Positions 52,750-62,360 of a stretch of 64,000 bases of DNA are shown in pieces (the stretch's first letter is position 1; each line of letters opens with the position of its first letter). The notes below the pieces were generated by a model. The model saw only the letters and a program-made list of their open reading frames with translations, was not told where the DNA came from and did no database searches. Origin of the DNA: Shewanella chilikensis (lineage in GTDB: Bacteria > Pseudomonadota > Gammaproteobacteria > Enterobacterales > Shewanellaceae); assembly GCF_002836945.1 (NCBI RefSeq), contig NZ_NIJM01000005.1, positions 59,478 to 123,477 on the forward strand, given 5' to 3'. A program made the translations under genes and the position numbers.

Positions 52750-52820
52750 ACTCGAGGCTCAAGACCTTGGTTTTGAGCCGGGGTGTCTTTGGTTTCTGGT
52801 CGGTGGTTGCTGATGCACCT

Positions 52821-52851
52821 TTAAGCCAAACGCTCAAATAGTTTGGCTTAA
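52821..52851. terminator. Hairpin between convergent DUF3137 and rnt genes
   Basis: TTAAGCCAAAC and GTTTGGCTTAA are perfect 11-bp arms around nine bases. No T-run follows, so termination is likely but not certain. Confidence 0.5.
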
Positions 52852-52898
52852 GGCCAGGAAATCCCCCAGTTTGAGTCGGCTTATATGTCTGAGCCGGT

Positions 52899-53567
52899 TT
52901 AGATAGCCTCTGGTGGGGTGTCGGTTTCGGCAGTGGCAGGTAAAGGCCAGCCGCCAAGGGCTTTCCAGCGATTCACTATGTAGCAGAATAGCTCGGCAGT
53001 GCGCTCTGTGTCATAAAGCGCCGAATGGGCTTCTTTGTTGTCAAAGGGGATCCCGGCCAAGGTGCAGGCCTTGGCCAGTACTGTATGGCCTATGGCCAAA
53101 CCGGCCAGAGTGGCGGTGTCAAAAGTCGCAAAGGGATGAAACGGCGAGCGCTTGATATCATTGCGCTCGATTGCTTTGCTGACAAAGCCGTGATCGAAGG
53201 CGGCATTGTGAGCCACTATAATAGATCTGTGGCAATCGGCCGCCTTTTGTGCCTTCTTCACCGCCTTGAATATCTCCAGAAAAGCTTCTTTCTCGCTGAC
53301 GGCTCCCCTGAGAGGGTTGTTGGGATCTATGCCGTTGAATGCCAGCGCCTCCGGCTCGAGATTGGCGCCTTCAAAAGGTTCTATATGGAAGTGCAGGGTT
53401 CTGTCTATGCCCAGATTACCCTCTGCATCCATCTTCAGCAGGGTGACCGCAATCTCCAGCAGCGCGTCTGTCTGCGCATTAAAGCCAGCAGTCTCTACGT
53501 CGATCACAACAGGGAAATAACCCCTGAATCTGTGCTTGAGTTGGTTGGCTAGGCTTGGCTGAGTCAT
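52899..53567 (-). CDS. rnt: Ribonuclease T
   Basis: 222 residues (E. coli 215). DEDDh exonuclease: VIDVETAGF (Asp, Glu), [12 protein letters not shown] (Asp) and the catalytic [14 protein letters not shown] (His and Asp). Conserved RNase T segments are [31 protein letters not shown] and [19 protein letters not shown]. It trims 3' ends of tRNA, 5S and 23S rRNA. Divergent from motY, as in Vibrio and Shewanella. Confidence 0.96.
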   Translation of the reverse strand: MTQPSLANQLKHRFRGYFPVVIDVETAGFNAQTDALLEIAVTLLKMDAEGNLGIDRTLHFHIEPFEGANLEPEALAFNGIDPNNPLRGAVSEKEAFLEIFKAVKKAQKAADCHRSIIVAHNAAFDHGFVSKAIERNDIKRSPFHPFATFDTATLAGLAIGHTVLAKACTLAGIPFDNKEAHSALYDTERTAELFCYIVNRWKALGGWPLPATAETDTPPEAI

Positions 53568-53708
53568 GCATTTCCCCTGGAAAATAACGAAGCGGCTATT
53601 ATGCTAAAACATCAACAGGGTGTCATGTTCGATTGTTGTTTTTATAGGCTAAAGGAATGAATTTCTTTGCCGATAGAGACAACATGGTGTGTGAAAAGAG
53701 AGATTCCT

Positions 53709-54581
53709 ATGTGGCGTAAACTGTTTCTGCTGTCGACTCTTTGTCTGCCGCTGTCGGCGATGGCGGATCTCAGGCACTATGTGGCGTCGCTCGACGACTC
53801 TCATTGGCGCGTGGCGCAAAACACGCCTCTAGGTTGTAGCCTGGAGCACGATATTCCCGCCTACGGTAAAGCCGTATTTTCCAGTCATGCGGGAAAAGAT
53901 CTGAATTTGCAATTTACTCTGGATATGTGGCAAAAGCCCGATGCCGTGACCCATGCCCGCTTGATGAGCAAAGCACCGGCCTGGCGTCCTGGAGTGACGT
54001 CCAAGGCGATTACCGAGCTGAGCTACCAGAAATATTTCAATGGTGAAGTACCGAAAAAGGCCGCCTGGTCCATGCTGGCAGAGCTGGACCGCGGCATGGA
54101 ACCCACTTTTTACTACAGCGATTGGTACAACCAAAGCAACAAGGTGGCGGTCGGTCTTTCCGCGGCCAACTTTGCCCAGAAATACCGCGAGTTCAAACAG
54201 TGTTTGGCCAATCTACTGCCTTACAGTTTCGATGATATCGCTTTTACCGTGCTTACCTACGAGATGGGGGGGACTGAGTTGACCCGTTATTCCAAGGCGC
54301 AACTGGCGCGGGTGCAGGAATATCTGGCCTACGATCCTGAAGTGGAGCTGGTACTGATTGATGCCTATACCGATAGTTATGGCGGTCGCAGTATTAACCA
54401 GAAGGTGTCACAACAGAGAGCTGACTCAGTTAAAGATTTTTTTGTCGCAAGGGGGATCCCGGGAGACAGGATCCATACCGAAGGACACGGCGAACGGCGG
54501 CATGTGGCATCCAATGATTCCAGTGATGAACGGGTCCGTAACCGCCGGGTAGTCATCCGGATAAGCAAACCGCTCAAGTAG
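53709..54581 (+). CDS. motY: Sodium-type flagellar motor protein MotY
   Basis: 290 residues from ATG 53709. A signal peptide (MWRKLFLLSTLCLPLSAMA) is followed by an N-terminal MotY domain (DLRHYVASLDDSHWRVAQNTPLGCSLEHDIPAYGKAVFSSHAGKDLNLQF) and an OmpA-like peptidoglycan-binding domain from about residue 175 (VELVLIDAYTDSYGGRSINQKVSQQRADSVKDFFVARGI... NRRVVIRI). MotY forms the periplasmic T-ring and anchors the Na+-driven stator. It lies away from other flagellar genes, next to rnt, the usual position. Confidence 0.95.
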   Translation: MWRKLFLLSTLCLPLSAMADLRHYVASLDDSHWRVAQNTPLGCSLEHDIPAYGKAVFSSHAGKDLNLQFTLDMWQKPDAVTHARLMSKAPAWRPGVTSKAITELSYQKYFNGEVPKKAAWSMLAELDRGMEPTFYYSDWYNQSNKVAVGLSAANFAQKYREFKQCLANLLPYSFDDIAFTVLTYEMGGTELTRYSKAQLARVQEYLAYDPEVELVLIDAYTDSYGGRSINQKVSQQRADSVKDFFVARGIPGDRIHTEGHGERRHVASNDSSDERVRNRRVVIRISKPLK

Positions 54582-54598
54582 GGCCAAGAACTGACCTA

Positions 54599-54637
54599 AG
54601 AGAAGGTGCGAATAAGTCCTCGAGGCCTTCTCTTTTG
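54599..54637 (+). terminator. Terminator after motY
   Basis: AGAGAAGG pairs with CCTTCTCT across a 19-nt loop, followed by TTTTG. Confidence 0.65.
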
Positions 54638-54756
54638 TAGAAAGCGGCACAATTGAGTTAGTGTATTCCGGTAAGCGTTTTAGGCTATATTCGTCAAGGT
54701 AACTTTTTGTAGCTACCGGACATCTTATTCCTGGCCAAGTATGGCATCTAAAAACG

Positions 54757-54794
54757 AAAATGCCGTTCACTTTCCATGAACGGCATTTTTGTTT
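54757..54794. terminator. Bidirectional terminator between motY and fabH
   Basis: AAAATGCCGTTCA-N7-TGAACGGCATTTT: a perfect 13-bp stem with T-runs on both strands. Confidence 0.9.
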
Positions 54795-54813
54795 GGGGTT
54801 CTGCTTAATTCGT

Positions 54814-55890
54814 TTAAGCCTTATCGCGATGGCAGAAATAGTCTACTGCGCGTTTTACCAGTTCAATACCTGTCTGCTCGCATGGCGGCAGCTCGGCATC
54901 ACTCTGTTTCAGCGGTGTGACTCTATCACCCCATTTCAGCAGCAAGGCCGCGCTGGTGAGGCCAGCGCCGAAGGCACAGGACAGAATGTGTTGTCCTGGC
55001 TTGATCATGCCTTTTTCCAACGCATCACAGATGGCGATGGGAATAGTCGCGGCCGAGGTGTTGCCATAGTTGGCTATATTGACGAAGGCTTTCTCTTTGG
55101 GGATCTTCATTCTGTGCACCAGAGTGTCGATGATCCTCTCGTTGGCCTGATGGGGGATTACCCAATCGACTTCTTCCTTGTCCAAGCCACATTTGTCCAA
55201 TACTTGGGCGCTGAGTTTACCCATGCCGTTGATGGCACGTTTGAAAATCTCCTGACCGTCAAACTGAATGTAGAAGTCCAGCGACTCGGCGACAAATCTA
55301 TCCATACCCGTACCGAAACTGGCCTTCAGAATGTCACGACCGTCTGGGTCATTATTGAGCTCATAGCCCAGTACGCCACATGGGCTGTCTGTCGCTTCCA
55401 GTACTACAGCACCAGCACCATCACCGAATAGTACTGCAGTTTCTCTTCTTGACCAGTCGAGATAAAAGCTGAGACGCTCGGCACCGATAACCAGTACTTT
55501 TTTGCATTGACCACTCTTTATCTGGGCGGTTGCAAGGCCTACGCCGTAGAGAAAGCCACTGCAGGCGGCGTTAATGTCAAAGGCGGCACAGGTTGCGCCT
55601 ACATTGGCCTGTACGGTCGAGGCTATGTTGGGGATCAGAGTGTCCGGGCTGGCGGTGGCCAGGATAATCATGTCCAGTTCGCTACCTTCTATGCCGGCGG
55701 CGGCCAGCGCATGCTGGGCAGCGACTGTAGCCAATTCAGAAGTGTTGACGTGGCTGATATGACGCTGGCTAATCCCTGTTCTGGGTTTAATCCATTCATC
55801 GGAGGTATCGATAAAGGTAGCCAGATCATGATTGGTCAGTACGGCAGGGGGAACGCACTTTCCCCAGCCGGTAATAGTGGCGTACTGCAT
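54814..55890 (-). CDS. fabH: 3-oxoacyl-ACP synthase III (FabH-like)
   Basis: 358 residues from ATG 55890. The thiolase-fold catalytic triad is visible: Cys at about 110 ([13 protein letters not shown]), His in [11 protein letters not shown] and Asn in [12 protein letters not shown]. The N-terminus ([38 protein letters not shown]) is standard for FabH, which starts fatty-acid synthesis from acetyl-CoA and malonyl-ACP. At ~358 residues it is longer than E. coli FabH (317), mainly from inserts and a C-terminal extension. It also stands alone rather than in the plsX-fabD cluster, so it may be a second, specialised KAS III. Confidence 0.88.
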   Translation of the reverse strand: MQYATITGWGKCVPPAVLTNHDLATFIDTSDEWIKPRTGISQRHISHVNTSELATVAAQHALAAAGIEGSELDMIILATASPDTLIPNIASTVQANVGATCAAFDINAACSGFLYGVGLATAQIKSGQCKKVLVIGAERLSFYLDWSRRETAVLFGDGAGAVVLEATDSPCGVLGYELNNDPDGRDILKASFGTGMDRFVAESLDFYIQFDGQEIFKRAINGMGKLSAQVLDKCGLDKEEVDWVIPHQANERIIDTLVHRMKIPKEKAFVNIANYGNTSAATIPIAICDALEKGMIKPGQHILSCAFGAGLTSAALLLKWGDRVTPLKQSDAELPPCEQTGIELVKRAVDYFCHRDKA

Positions 55891-55905
55891 TGAATTTACT
55901 CTCAA

Positions 55906-55936
55906 AATAAAAAGACAGAAGCCAGATCTGTCTTTT
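55906..55936 (-). terminator. Terminator after the GntR-family gene
   Basis: AAAAGACAGA and TCTGTCTTTT form a perfect 10-bp stem. On the minus strand the stem is followed by TTTTATTTT, ending transcription from 55978 before fabH. Confidence 0.75.
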
Positions 55937-55977
55937 GGACAACTAAAGCGCTATTGCTTGGAAAGGGTCGTGATTTT

Positions 55978-56649
55978 TCAGCTCACCTGTTGGGCTACCA
56001 ATTCCTGAATGGCATTGGCAGCGTGCAGTATGTGGGCCCTTAACAGGACCACGGCCTCATCTATTTTCTTTTGCCGACATAATTGCAGTAGATCCCTGTG
56101 ATCCTGTTCGGCTCGAGGGATCCCGCCTGTCAGCAACAACTGTAAGCGTATATAGCGATCACAGTTGGTGTTCAGACCATGTACGACTTCCATGGTATGG
56201 GGACGGTTGGCGGCGCGGTACAAACTTGTGTGGAACTCTGTGTTGAGTTCGCTCCAACTGCCCACGGCATTATCCTGTTTAAAGGCGGATTCCAGTTTGT
56301 CCAGTACGGCTTCGGCCTGACGCAGATCTTCATCCTGCAGGTTTGGAATGGCTTTGGCAAGGAGATCAGTTTCAATCAGTGCTCTGAGTTCAAATAACTC
56401 GCTGACTTGTTCAACCGATAGTTCGGTAGCCGTGGCGCCTTTATGAGCTTCAAACTTGACCAAACCCTCGGCTTCCAGTTGCAAAAGGGCTTCCCTGACC
56501 GGAATCCGGCTGACATTCATCTCTTCTGCCAGGGCGCTCTGACGCAACGGTTCACCGGCTGCGATTTCCCCTGAAAGAATTTTTTCCCGCAACACTTCGA
56601 CCACAACCTGAGTGCGCGTTTTATGAACGATGGGCGTAGTTCGGCTCAT
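55978..56649 (-). CDS. GntR-family (FadR subfamily) transcriptional regulator
   Basis: 223 residues. The N-terminal winged helix (VVVEVLREKILSGEIAAGEPLRQSALAEEMNVSRIPVREALLQLEAEGLVKFEAHKGA) is followed by an FCD ligand domain (FELRALIETDLLAKAIPNL... NTEFHTSLYRAANRP, then IRLQLLLTGGIPRAEQDHRDLLQLCRQKKIDEAVVLLRAHILHA) with the metal-binding Asp/His positions (E..FH, H, H). Likely a repressor responsive to a carboxylate. Its targets are not evident. An imperfect TTATTCGG/CCGATTAA inverted repeat just upstream (about 56672-56693) may be an autoregulatory operator. Confidence 0.92.
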   Translation of the reverse strand: MSRTTPIVHKTRTQVVVEVLREKILSGEIAAGEPLRQSALAEEMNVSRIPVREALLQLEAEGLVKFEAHKGATATELSVEQVSELFELRALIETDLLAKAIPNLQDEDLRQAEAVLDKLESAFKQDNAVGSWSELNTEFHTSLYRAANRPHTMEVVHGLNTNCDRYIRLQLLLTGGIPRAEQDHRDLLQLCRQKKIDEAVVLLRAHILHAANAIQELVAQQVS

Positions 56650-56861
56650 AGATCCCGTCTTTGTATACGTTATTCGGTTTTGATCCGATTAAGACTACAG
56701 CGAATATTCAGATAAATAAAGGGAAACCACTAGGGGGTCCTGTTTCTGCGTTGTTCAAGGTGATGGTGGATTTCGAGCAGAGCAGTGCTAAGTTGGTGCA
56801 AACATCGCAGCTATGTCGGATTGGCAGTTTTGAGCTCCTGAATTGATAAAAACAGCATACA

Positions 56862-56888
56862 AAAACGGCGCCTAAGCGCCGTTTTGTC
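56862..56888. terminator. Bidirectional terminator after the cytochrome gene
   Basis: AAAACGGCGC-CTAA-GCGCCGTTTT, perfect, with A/T flanks, 21 bp beyond the minus-strand cytochrome stop. Confidence 0.9.
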
Positions 56889-56905
56889 CGATAAGACAAT
56901 GTGGC

Positions 56906-59233
56906 TCAATCCTTGAGGCCGTGTACCTTGTCGACACCGTTATTACGTCCCTCGGCATGACAGATGGCGCAGCTTTCACTGCCGCTCTGATACACAGGTC
57001 CACCACTGGCATCTTTTTGGAAAACGCCACCGAAGGCTTCGGCATGGCTGGCCCATTTATCCACCTGGATATGGCAGCCACCACAGGCTGCAACCGTTGG
57101 CGAGTATTCAGCCAACTGGCCTTTCTCGGTGGCGCCGGGAGTGGCGACCAACACGGAGGCGCTTTGGCTCAGGCCTTCCAGTGTAAGCTGACCCTTGCTA
57201 TGGCAGGCGCGGCAATCATTGGCTGGCTTGGGATAAGTGGCCGCCTCTCTATCGCCACCCATACCGGCTACAGTACGGGTACCACTGTGCAGCGAATGCA
57301 CCATTTCCCTGTAATTCAGACTGTTATTCAGGGTACGGACCGCTTTTACTTGATCCATGCCCGGAGTATGTTTCAGCCCGGCATTCAGGTACATATTGGT
57401 GCCATTGTTGTGGCAGTCGTTGCAGCTCTTATCAGTCAGGGCCGTGGCACCTTGAGGCGCATGACAACTGCCACAACTGTCATTAGCTGGCTGGAAATGA
57501 CTGGCCAGCGTATGAGCGCTGACAACCCGCTGCTGCATATCGCTGTCATGACAGCGCTGGCAAGCGGTTTCATCAGCAATGGCTTTGCTGCTCGCCGGAG
57601 CGCCGGTGAGCGACAATGCGTTCTCGGCAATCACCTCGATGCGGGTAGAGTTGGTATCGCAAGCCACCGCAAAGCCTGTATTGGGATCGGCGCAGACAAG
57701 CAGTTTCGCCCGAACCCGAGTCTTGTCCAGCTCACCGAAGTCCGCTATCTGAAGCGGGCCTATGGCGGCGCTGAGACTGTGCCCCTGCATGGCAAGGGTG
57801 ACGTCGTCCCCAGGTTTGGCCAAATTCCAAATCTTGTGCTGACCATTGTTGAGCGGACGATTAAGCGGCTCGGGATCGCCACTGACGGTCAGCCACAAAG
57901 ACTCAATAGCCGGATCATCAGTCGGCAGCCGTCCTTGACTTCGATAATCCAGGCCGATATTCAGCTTGTCGCCATCGATAGCGGCAGCGGAGATCGTAAA
58001 GGCATACTCCTGTTTGATGAGTTTACTTGTCTTGCCAAGGCTCAAGTGGATTTTACCTGCGCCTTCTGGATTGCTGGCATCCGGATGGCAGCCTGAGCAA
58101 CTCTGTTGCCATCCTCTGGGGAAGAGTTCTCTATCGTGGAATAAAGCACTGGCACTGCCATTCCAGTCATCCGGGGCATCTTTACTGTGACAGCTCAGGC
58201 AGCTGTTACTGCCGGGAATAAAGTATTGGTTGGCTTGCGGCGCCGCATCAGGAATATGACAGCTCTTACAGTCGTTGATATCACCTGGATAGTGCAACTG
58301 GCTGTAGTCATATTCATGGCCTCGATAGCCAACGACCTTATAATCGGCCTGGTGAATTTTGTGAGTCAGGGTCGCCATATCAAGCGCCGAGCCGGTTTCA
58401 GGGTCGCCTGAATAGCTGGTGTGACACATAACACAGCCTTCAAAGGCAAAACGCTTACTGCCGTGCATTAACAAACGCGCCTCACTGTTATCCCTGTCAC
58501 TGCCGTGGCAGCGATAACATGCTTGCTGCTGATCCATCAGTACCCGGCTGTCTTCGGCTGCGGCGGCTTGGCCGGTTGCAGGAATAAAGTCATAGACACT
58601 GTTGATCAGCATACTGCTCGGGGAACTGTCGGCAGCGGGTTTGAGTTCAAGATAGACCCTGTGAGTCTTATCACTCTCATACTGGGTATCTAGCCCTTCA
58701 AAGCTTGGGTATTGATTGAGTGCCTTGCTGAATTGATAACGGTAACGCCCCTGGCCTAAGCTTTGCAAACAATCGAGTTTACAGTCACTCTCAATCCCGG
58801 CTTGCCACTGTGCTGCGGCCTTTGCTGTTGCCCCTGTTCCCGGCTCAACCAGTTTATTGATATAGCTTATCCATTGGGGGGCGCGGCTTATTTCATAGCG
58901 TCCCTCCACTGGCTTTGAATCGCCGTACATGGGCTGAGCGCTGCCCAATTTGGCTATGCCCATGGCCAAGGCTGAAACCTGTTCCAGTTGTTCCAGCCCT
59001 GTCACGGCAACACCGTTGGAGTCGCTTAAGAAAAAGTCGACCGAAACCCGGGTTTGCTCATCTATGGTGACGGCTTCGATATTGGCCTGCAGTGATTTGG
59101 CTTTGGCAATATTGATCCCCACTTCGCCCGGAGGACCCACTTGGCCGTCATCGCCATCGGAACATGCAGCCAATAAGCAAACCACCAGTGGAGATAGTTT
59201 CCACCAGGCGTTTTTAGGCTTGAATTTCATCAT
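56906..59233 (-). CDS. OmcA/MtrC-family eleven-haem outer-membrane cytochrome
   Basis: 775 residues. A lipoprotein signal peptide (LSPLVVCLLAACSDGDD) indicates outer-membrane anchoring. I count eleven CxxCH motifs: five in the first half (CYRCH, CVMCH, CKSCH, CLSCH, CSGCH) and six in the second (CQRCH, CGSCH, CNDCH, CRACH, CGGCH, CAICH), each set preceded by a beta-rich domain. The 5+6 pattern matches the undecahaem UndA type rather than ten-haem MtrC/OmcA. Family members pass electrons from the periplasm to extracellular acceptors. No mtrA/mtrB homologue is adjacent. Instead the gene is divergent from an Fe-S/tungsten-enzyme cluster. Confidence 0.93.
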   Translation of the reverse strand: MMKFKPKNAWWKLSPLVVCLLAACSDGDDGQVGPPGEVGINIAKAKSLQANIEAVTIDEQTRVSVDFFLSDSNGVAVTGLEQLEQVSALAMGIAKLGSAQPMYGDSKPVEGRYEISRAPQWISYINKLVEPGTGATAKAAAQWQAGIESDCKLDCLQSLGQGRYRYQFSKALNQYPSFEGLDTQYESDKTHRVYLELKPAADSSPSSMLINSVYDFIPATGQAAAAEDSRVLMDQQQACYRCHGSDRDNSEARLLMHGSKRFAFEGCVMCHTSYSGDPETGSALDMATLTHKIHQADYKVVGYRGHEYDYSQLHYPGDINDCKSCHIPDAAPQANQYFIPGSNSCLSCHSKDAPDDWNGSASALFHDRELFPRGWQQSCSGCHPDASNPEGAGKIHLSLGKTSKLIKQEYAFTISAAAIDGDKLNIGLDYRSQGRLPTDDPAIESLWLTVSGDPEPLNRPLNNGQHKIWNLAKPGDDVTLAMQGHSLSAAIGPLQIADFGELDKTRVRAKLLVCADPNTGFAVACDTNSTRIEVIAENALSLTGAPASSKAIADETACQRCHDSDMQQRVVSAHTLASHFQPANDSCGSCHAPQGATALTDKSCNDCHNNGTNMYLNAGLKHTPGMDQVKAVRTLNNSLNYREMVHSLHSGTRTVAGMGGDREAATYPKPANDCRACHSKGQLTLEGLSQSASVLVATPGATEKGQLAEYSPTVAACGGCHIQVDKWASHAEAFGGVFQKDASGGPVYQSGSESCAICHAEGRNNGVDKVHGLKD

Positions 59234-59574
59234 TTCCCATTCCTTTAAGTTTTTAGATTCTGTCGGGATTTCTAATTAGGAATGTATGCGAGGCTTAATC
59301 TATTTGATTTGAATAATTTGTCTGTGACCATCGTCAATATGTTCCAGCTATAACTGATAAGCGCAGGTTCAGTCTAAATTGTGTTTTTCTATTTTTAGAA
59401 GATTGTAATTTTAATATTTGATTGTGGTTTTAGATAATGAGATTGACTGACTTGCCTGTGAGTAAATGTGACTCAGATTGGGAAAAAATGTCTGGATTTA
59501 ATTAGCATGAGTCGTCGGGTTTTTGGTGTATGCATATTTAAATAATATTTCTTAAACTAATTAAGGAACGCAAT
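59234..59574. other. Divergent promoter region, cytochrome / Fe-S cluster
   Basis: 341 bp of AT-rich sequence without a gene. It must hold both promoters and probably sites for anaerobic regulators. I see no perfect FNR or CRP box; CTGTGAGTAAATGTGACTC at about 59457-59475 only partly resembles a CRP site. Confidence 0.4.
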
Positions 59575-60219
59575 ATGATTACCAGACGAGGAATGCTGAA
59601 AGGGAGTATGGGAGCTGCCGTAGGCACTGTCTATGGTGGAACGCTTATCAGCTTTCTTACCGGTTGTGGCAGCGACAACGACAGCGATGAAAAGGTTGAG
59701 GTGTTACCCGGTGGATTGATGGTGGTTAATCCGGTTATCTGCGTCAGTTGCCGTCGCTGTGAAATCGCCTGTGGCTGGAACCATGAAGGCGATTGCAGCC
59801 CAACCCTGGCAAGGGTCAAAGTCGAACACAACATGAACTATGGGCCTCATGGCGTGCAGTTCAATTACACAGAACAGCGGGGGGAATGCGGCGACCGCAC
59901 TGTGGTGCCGGCCACTTGTCGCCATTGTGAGGTTTGTACAGAGGTCTGTCCGCAGCAGGCTATTTCAACTCATCCGGAAACCGGCGCTAAAGTGATAGAT
60001 GAAAAGCGCTGTGTCGGCTGTGGTTATTGTGCCGATAAATGTCCGCAACAAGTGATCAAAGTTGTGCGTAGCAAAATGAAAGCCGTGAAGTGTGATCTGT
60101 GTCAGGGCGAACCGGCTTGCGCCCAGGTTTGTCCAACCGGTGCGATTAAGTTTTATACCTGGGAACAGGCGGAAGCTGCACTCGAACAATATGAAAAATA
60201 TACTGGCCTGATCGGTTAA
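59575..60219 (+). CDS. Tat-exported four-cluster Fe-S protein (YdhY-like)
   Basis: 214 residues. The N-terminus ITRRGMLKGSMGAAV carries a twin-arginine motif, and SFLTGC could be a lipobox, so the protein is probably a periplasmic lipoprotein. Four Cys clusters bind [4Fe-4S]: CVSCRRCEIAC, CRHCEVCTEVCP, CVGCGYCADKCP and CDLCQGEPACAQVCP. This matches electron-transfer subunits such as E. coli YdhY, encoded with YdhV as here. AAGGA precedes the ATG. Likely wires the oxidoreductase encoded next to the membrane or cytochrome chain. Confidence 0.9.
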   Translation: MITRRGMLKGSMGAAVGTVYGGTLISFLTGCGSDNDSDEKVEVLPGGLMVVNPVICVSCRRCEIACGWNHEGDCSPTLARVKVEHNMNYGPHGVQFNYTEQRGECGDRTVVPATCRHCEVCTEVCPQQAISTHPETGAKVIDEKRCVGCGYCADKCPQQVIKVVRSKMKAVKCDLCQGEPACAQVCPTGAIKFYTWEQAEAALEQYEKYTGLIG

Positions 60220-60233
60220 TGAGGTAATAGAAA

Positions 60234-62357
60234 ATGACAGATAAACTTGGTGGATGGGCCGGTAAAGTATTAAGAGTTAATTTAACAACCGGTGATATTA
60301 CAACAGAGTCAACCGATAAGTATCATGATTATATTGGTGGTATGGGGATAGGCTATAAGATTCTTTGGGATGGCCATAAAGATAATATTAAGGCCACAGA
60401 CCCTGAAAATATTATTGTATTCTCCGCCGGACCATTAACCGGTTCCGGGGTGATTTGTACTGGTCGTACTACTATTACTTCCCGCAGCCCAGTGATTAAA
60501 GATCATCTGATTTCTGATGGACATTTCGGTGGTCACTTTTCACCGGCAATGAAATATGCTGGATTTGATGCCATCGCCATTGAAGGTCGCGCCGCTGCAC
60601 CGGTATGGCTCAGAGTTGAAGACGGTAAAGTTACATTGGAATCAGCCGCCGCGCTCTGGGGTAAGGGGATTTTTGATACCCACGCCATGATAGCCGAAAT
60701 GATGGGCCCCAATGCCCAGGTGGCAGCCATAGGCCAGGCGGGGGAGAATCAGGTGCCCCTGTCAGTGATTATGACTCAGGGTGGACATTCTGCCGGAGGC
60801 CATGGAGCTGTACTAGGGTCAAAGAACTTCAAAGGGATAGGCATCATAGGTACAGGGGCTGTGGCCATTGCCGCCGATAACACCAACATGCGTCGGCTCG
60901 ATGACCATATTCTGGGGATTATAGGCGCCAATAACCAAGGGGTTGTGCCTTCTACTCCGCAGTCCTGGGCCGAATATTCCAATGGTATTAGCCGCTGGAA
61001 GGCGCGTCCCGGACTTAAATGGGGGCAATCGGATCAGCAGATTGAGCTGGGCGAGGTGCCTTGGAATGAACGTAACAAGGTAGGCTTCCGTACCTCAATG
61101 GCCGAGATGTACTTCGGTGAAGAGTACGCCAACAAATGGATGAAGCGTACCGGTGGCTGCCATGCCTGCCCCATTCGCTGCTTCTGTGAACTAAAGGTGC
61201 CTGAGCTGAAACAGAAATATGGTCGCAAGAGCGAACATATCTCCAACGTCTGCATGGGATTCCTGGCGCCTCAGTATCTGATGGATACCAAGAAGGGCTC
61301 GGAAGAACATGCTATGACAGGTGCGCTGGGTGGTAACTTGATCGACGATTACGGCATCTGGTGTAACTATGGTCTGATTTCGCACCTGTTCAAGTACCTC
61401 AAAAAACACGATATGTTCCAATATCTGTTGCCTAAAGAGGAGTTTGACAGCATCCCATGGGATCTGTGGGACAAGAAAGATCCGGCGTTTCTTATCGATT
61501 TTTACCGCCGTATCGCCTATCGCGAAGGGGAAATTGCCCATATGGCCGATGGCATGTCGGATCTCATTGAGCGCTGGAAACTGGATGGACGTAATCCGGA
61601 TCTCGGTTATTGGGATATCCACAAAGAATCCTCGGTGAAAATTTTCAATAAGAAGACCAACGCCGCTGTGCACCATGCCAGTGAGACCGCAGGGCAGGTG
61701 GGCACCCTGATCAACATGGTGTTCAACCGCGATGCTCAGTGTCACTCCCATATCAATATTGTTAACTGTGGCTTGCCTCAGGATATGATAGAAACCATAG
61801 CCGCCGAATTCTGGGGCGAAGGGGCCTTTGATAAGGTGAAATGGTATACCCCAATAAACCCGGCCAAGGTTAAGTTCGCCAAGTGGTCTTTGGTGAAAAA
61901 TGTGCTGCACGACTCATTGACTCTCTGTAACTGGATGTTCCCCTTGCTGGCTTCGCCGGACAAGAATCGTAACTATCGCGGAGACAGCACCATAGAATCC
62001 CAGATGTTCTCTTTGGTCACAGGTAAAGAAGTGACTGAGACTGAGCTCGACTTTATGGCCGAGCGGGTACTGCATTTGCACCGGGCGCTGACCATCATTC
62101 AAATGAATGAGATCAATATGCGCAATGAGCACGATGTGCTCAGTGATTGGGTTTACGACCTGGATCCCGACAAAGCCTTCGGCGATGAAGGCACCATCAA
62201 GATGGACAGGGACGATATTCAAAAGGCGTTGGATATGTTCTATGACGATTTTGGTTGGGACAGGCAAACCGGGGCACCGCTGAGATCAACCCTGGAAAAA
62301 TTCGGCCTGGGTTATGCCGCCGATGCGCTGGAGGCCCGTGGCTTGTTGCCGGGATAA
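60234..62357 (+). CDS. Aldehyde:ferredoxin oxidoreductase-family enzyme (YdhV-like)
   Basis: 707 residues. Family start GGWAGKVLRVNLTTGDITTESTDKYHDYIGGMGIGYKILWD, then FSAGPLTGSGVICTGRTTITSRSPVIKDHLISDGHFGGHFSPAMKYAGFDAIAIEGRA. The Fe-S cysteines are CHACPIRCFC with a distal Cys in TLCNW, and DAQCHSHINIVNCGLPQD lies near the pterin site. These enzymes hold tungsten or molybdenum in a bis-pterin. No signal peptide is seen, in contrast with the Tat signal on the partner. E. coli YdhV is the nearest known type; substrate unknown. GAGG precedes the ATG, 14 bp after the Fe-S gene. Confidence 0.93.
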   Translation: MTDKLGGWAGKVLRVNLTTGDITTESTDKYHDYIGGMGIGYKILWDGHKDNIKATDPENIIVFSAGPLTGSGVICTGRTTITSRSPVIKDHLISDGHFGGHFSPAMKYAGFDAIAIEGRAAAPVWLRVEDGKVTLESAAALWGKGIFDTHAMIAEMMGPNAQVAAIGQAGENQVPLSVIMTQGGHSAGGHGAVLGSKNFKGIGIIGTGAVAIAADNTNMRRLDDHILGIIGANNQGVVPSTPQSWAEYSNGISRWKARPGLKWGQSDQQIELGEVPWNERNKVGFRTSMAEMYFGEEYANKWMKRTGGCHACPIRCFCELKVPELKQKYGRKSEHISNVCMGFLAPQYLMDTKKGSEEHAMTGALGGNLIDDYGIWCNYGLISHLFKYLKKHDMFQYLLPKEEFDSIPWDLWDKKDPAFLIDFYRRIAYREGEIAHMADGMSDLIERWKLDGRNPDLGYWDIHKESSVKIFNKKTNAAVHHASETAGQVGTLINMVFNRDAQCHSHINIVNCGLPQDMIETIAAEFWGEGAFDKVKWYTPINPAKVKFAKWSLVKNVLHDSLTLCNWMFPLLASPDKNRNYRGDSTIESQMFSLVTGKEVTETELDFMAERVLHLHRALTIIQMNEINMRNEHDVLSDWVYDLDPDKAFGDEGTIKMDRDDIQKALDMFYDDFGWDRQTGAPLRSTLEKFGLGYAADALEARGLLPG

Positions 62358-62360
62358 AGC

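Noticed and set aside
56921..58096. Plus-strand 391-residue ORF
   Set aside because: It is antisense to the eleven-haem cytochrome gene, whose CxxCH motifs on the minus strand are decisive.
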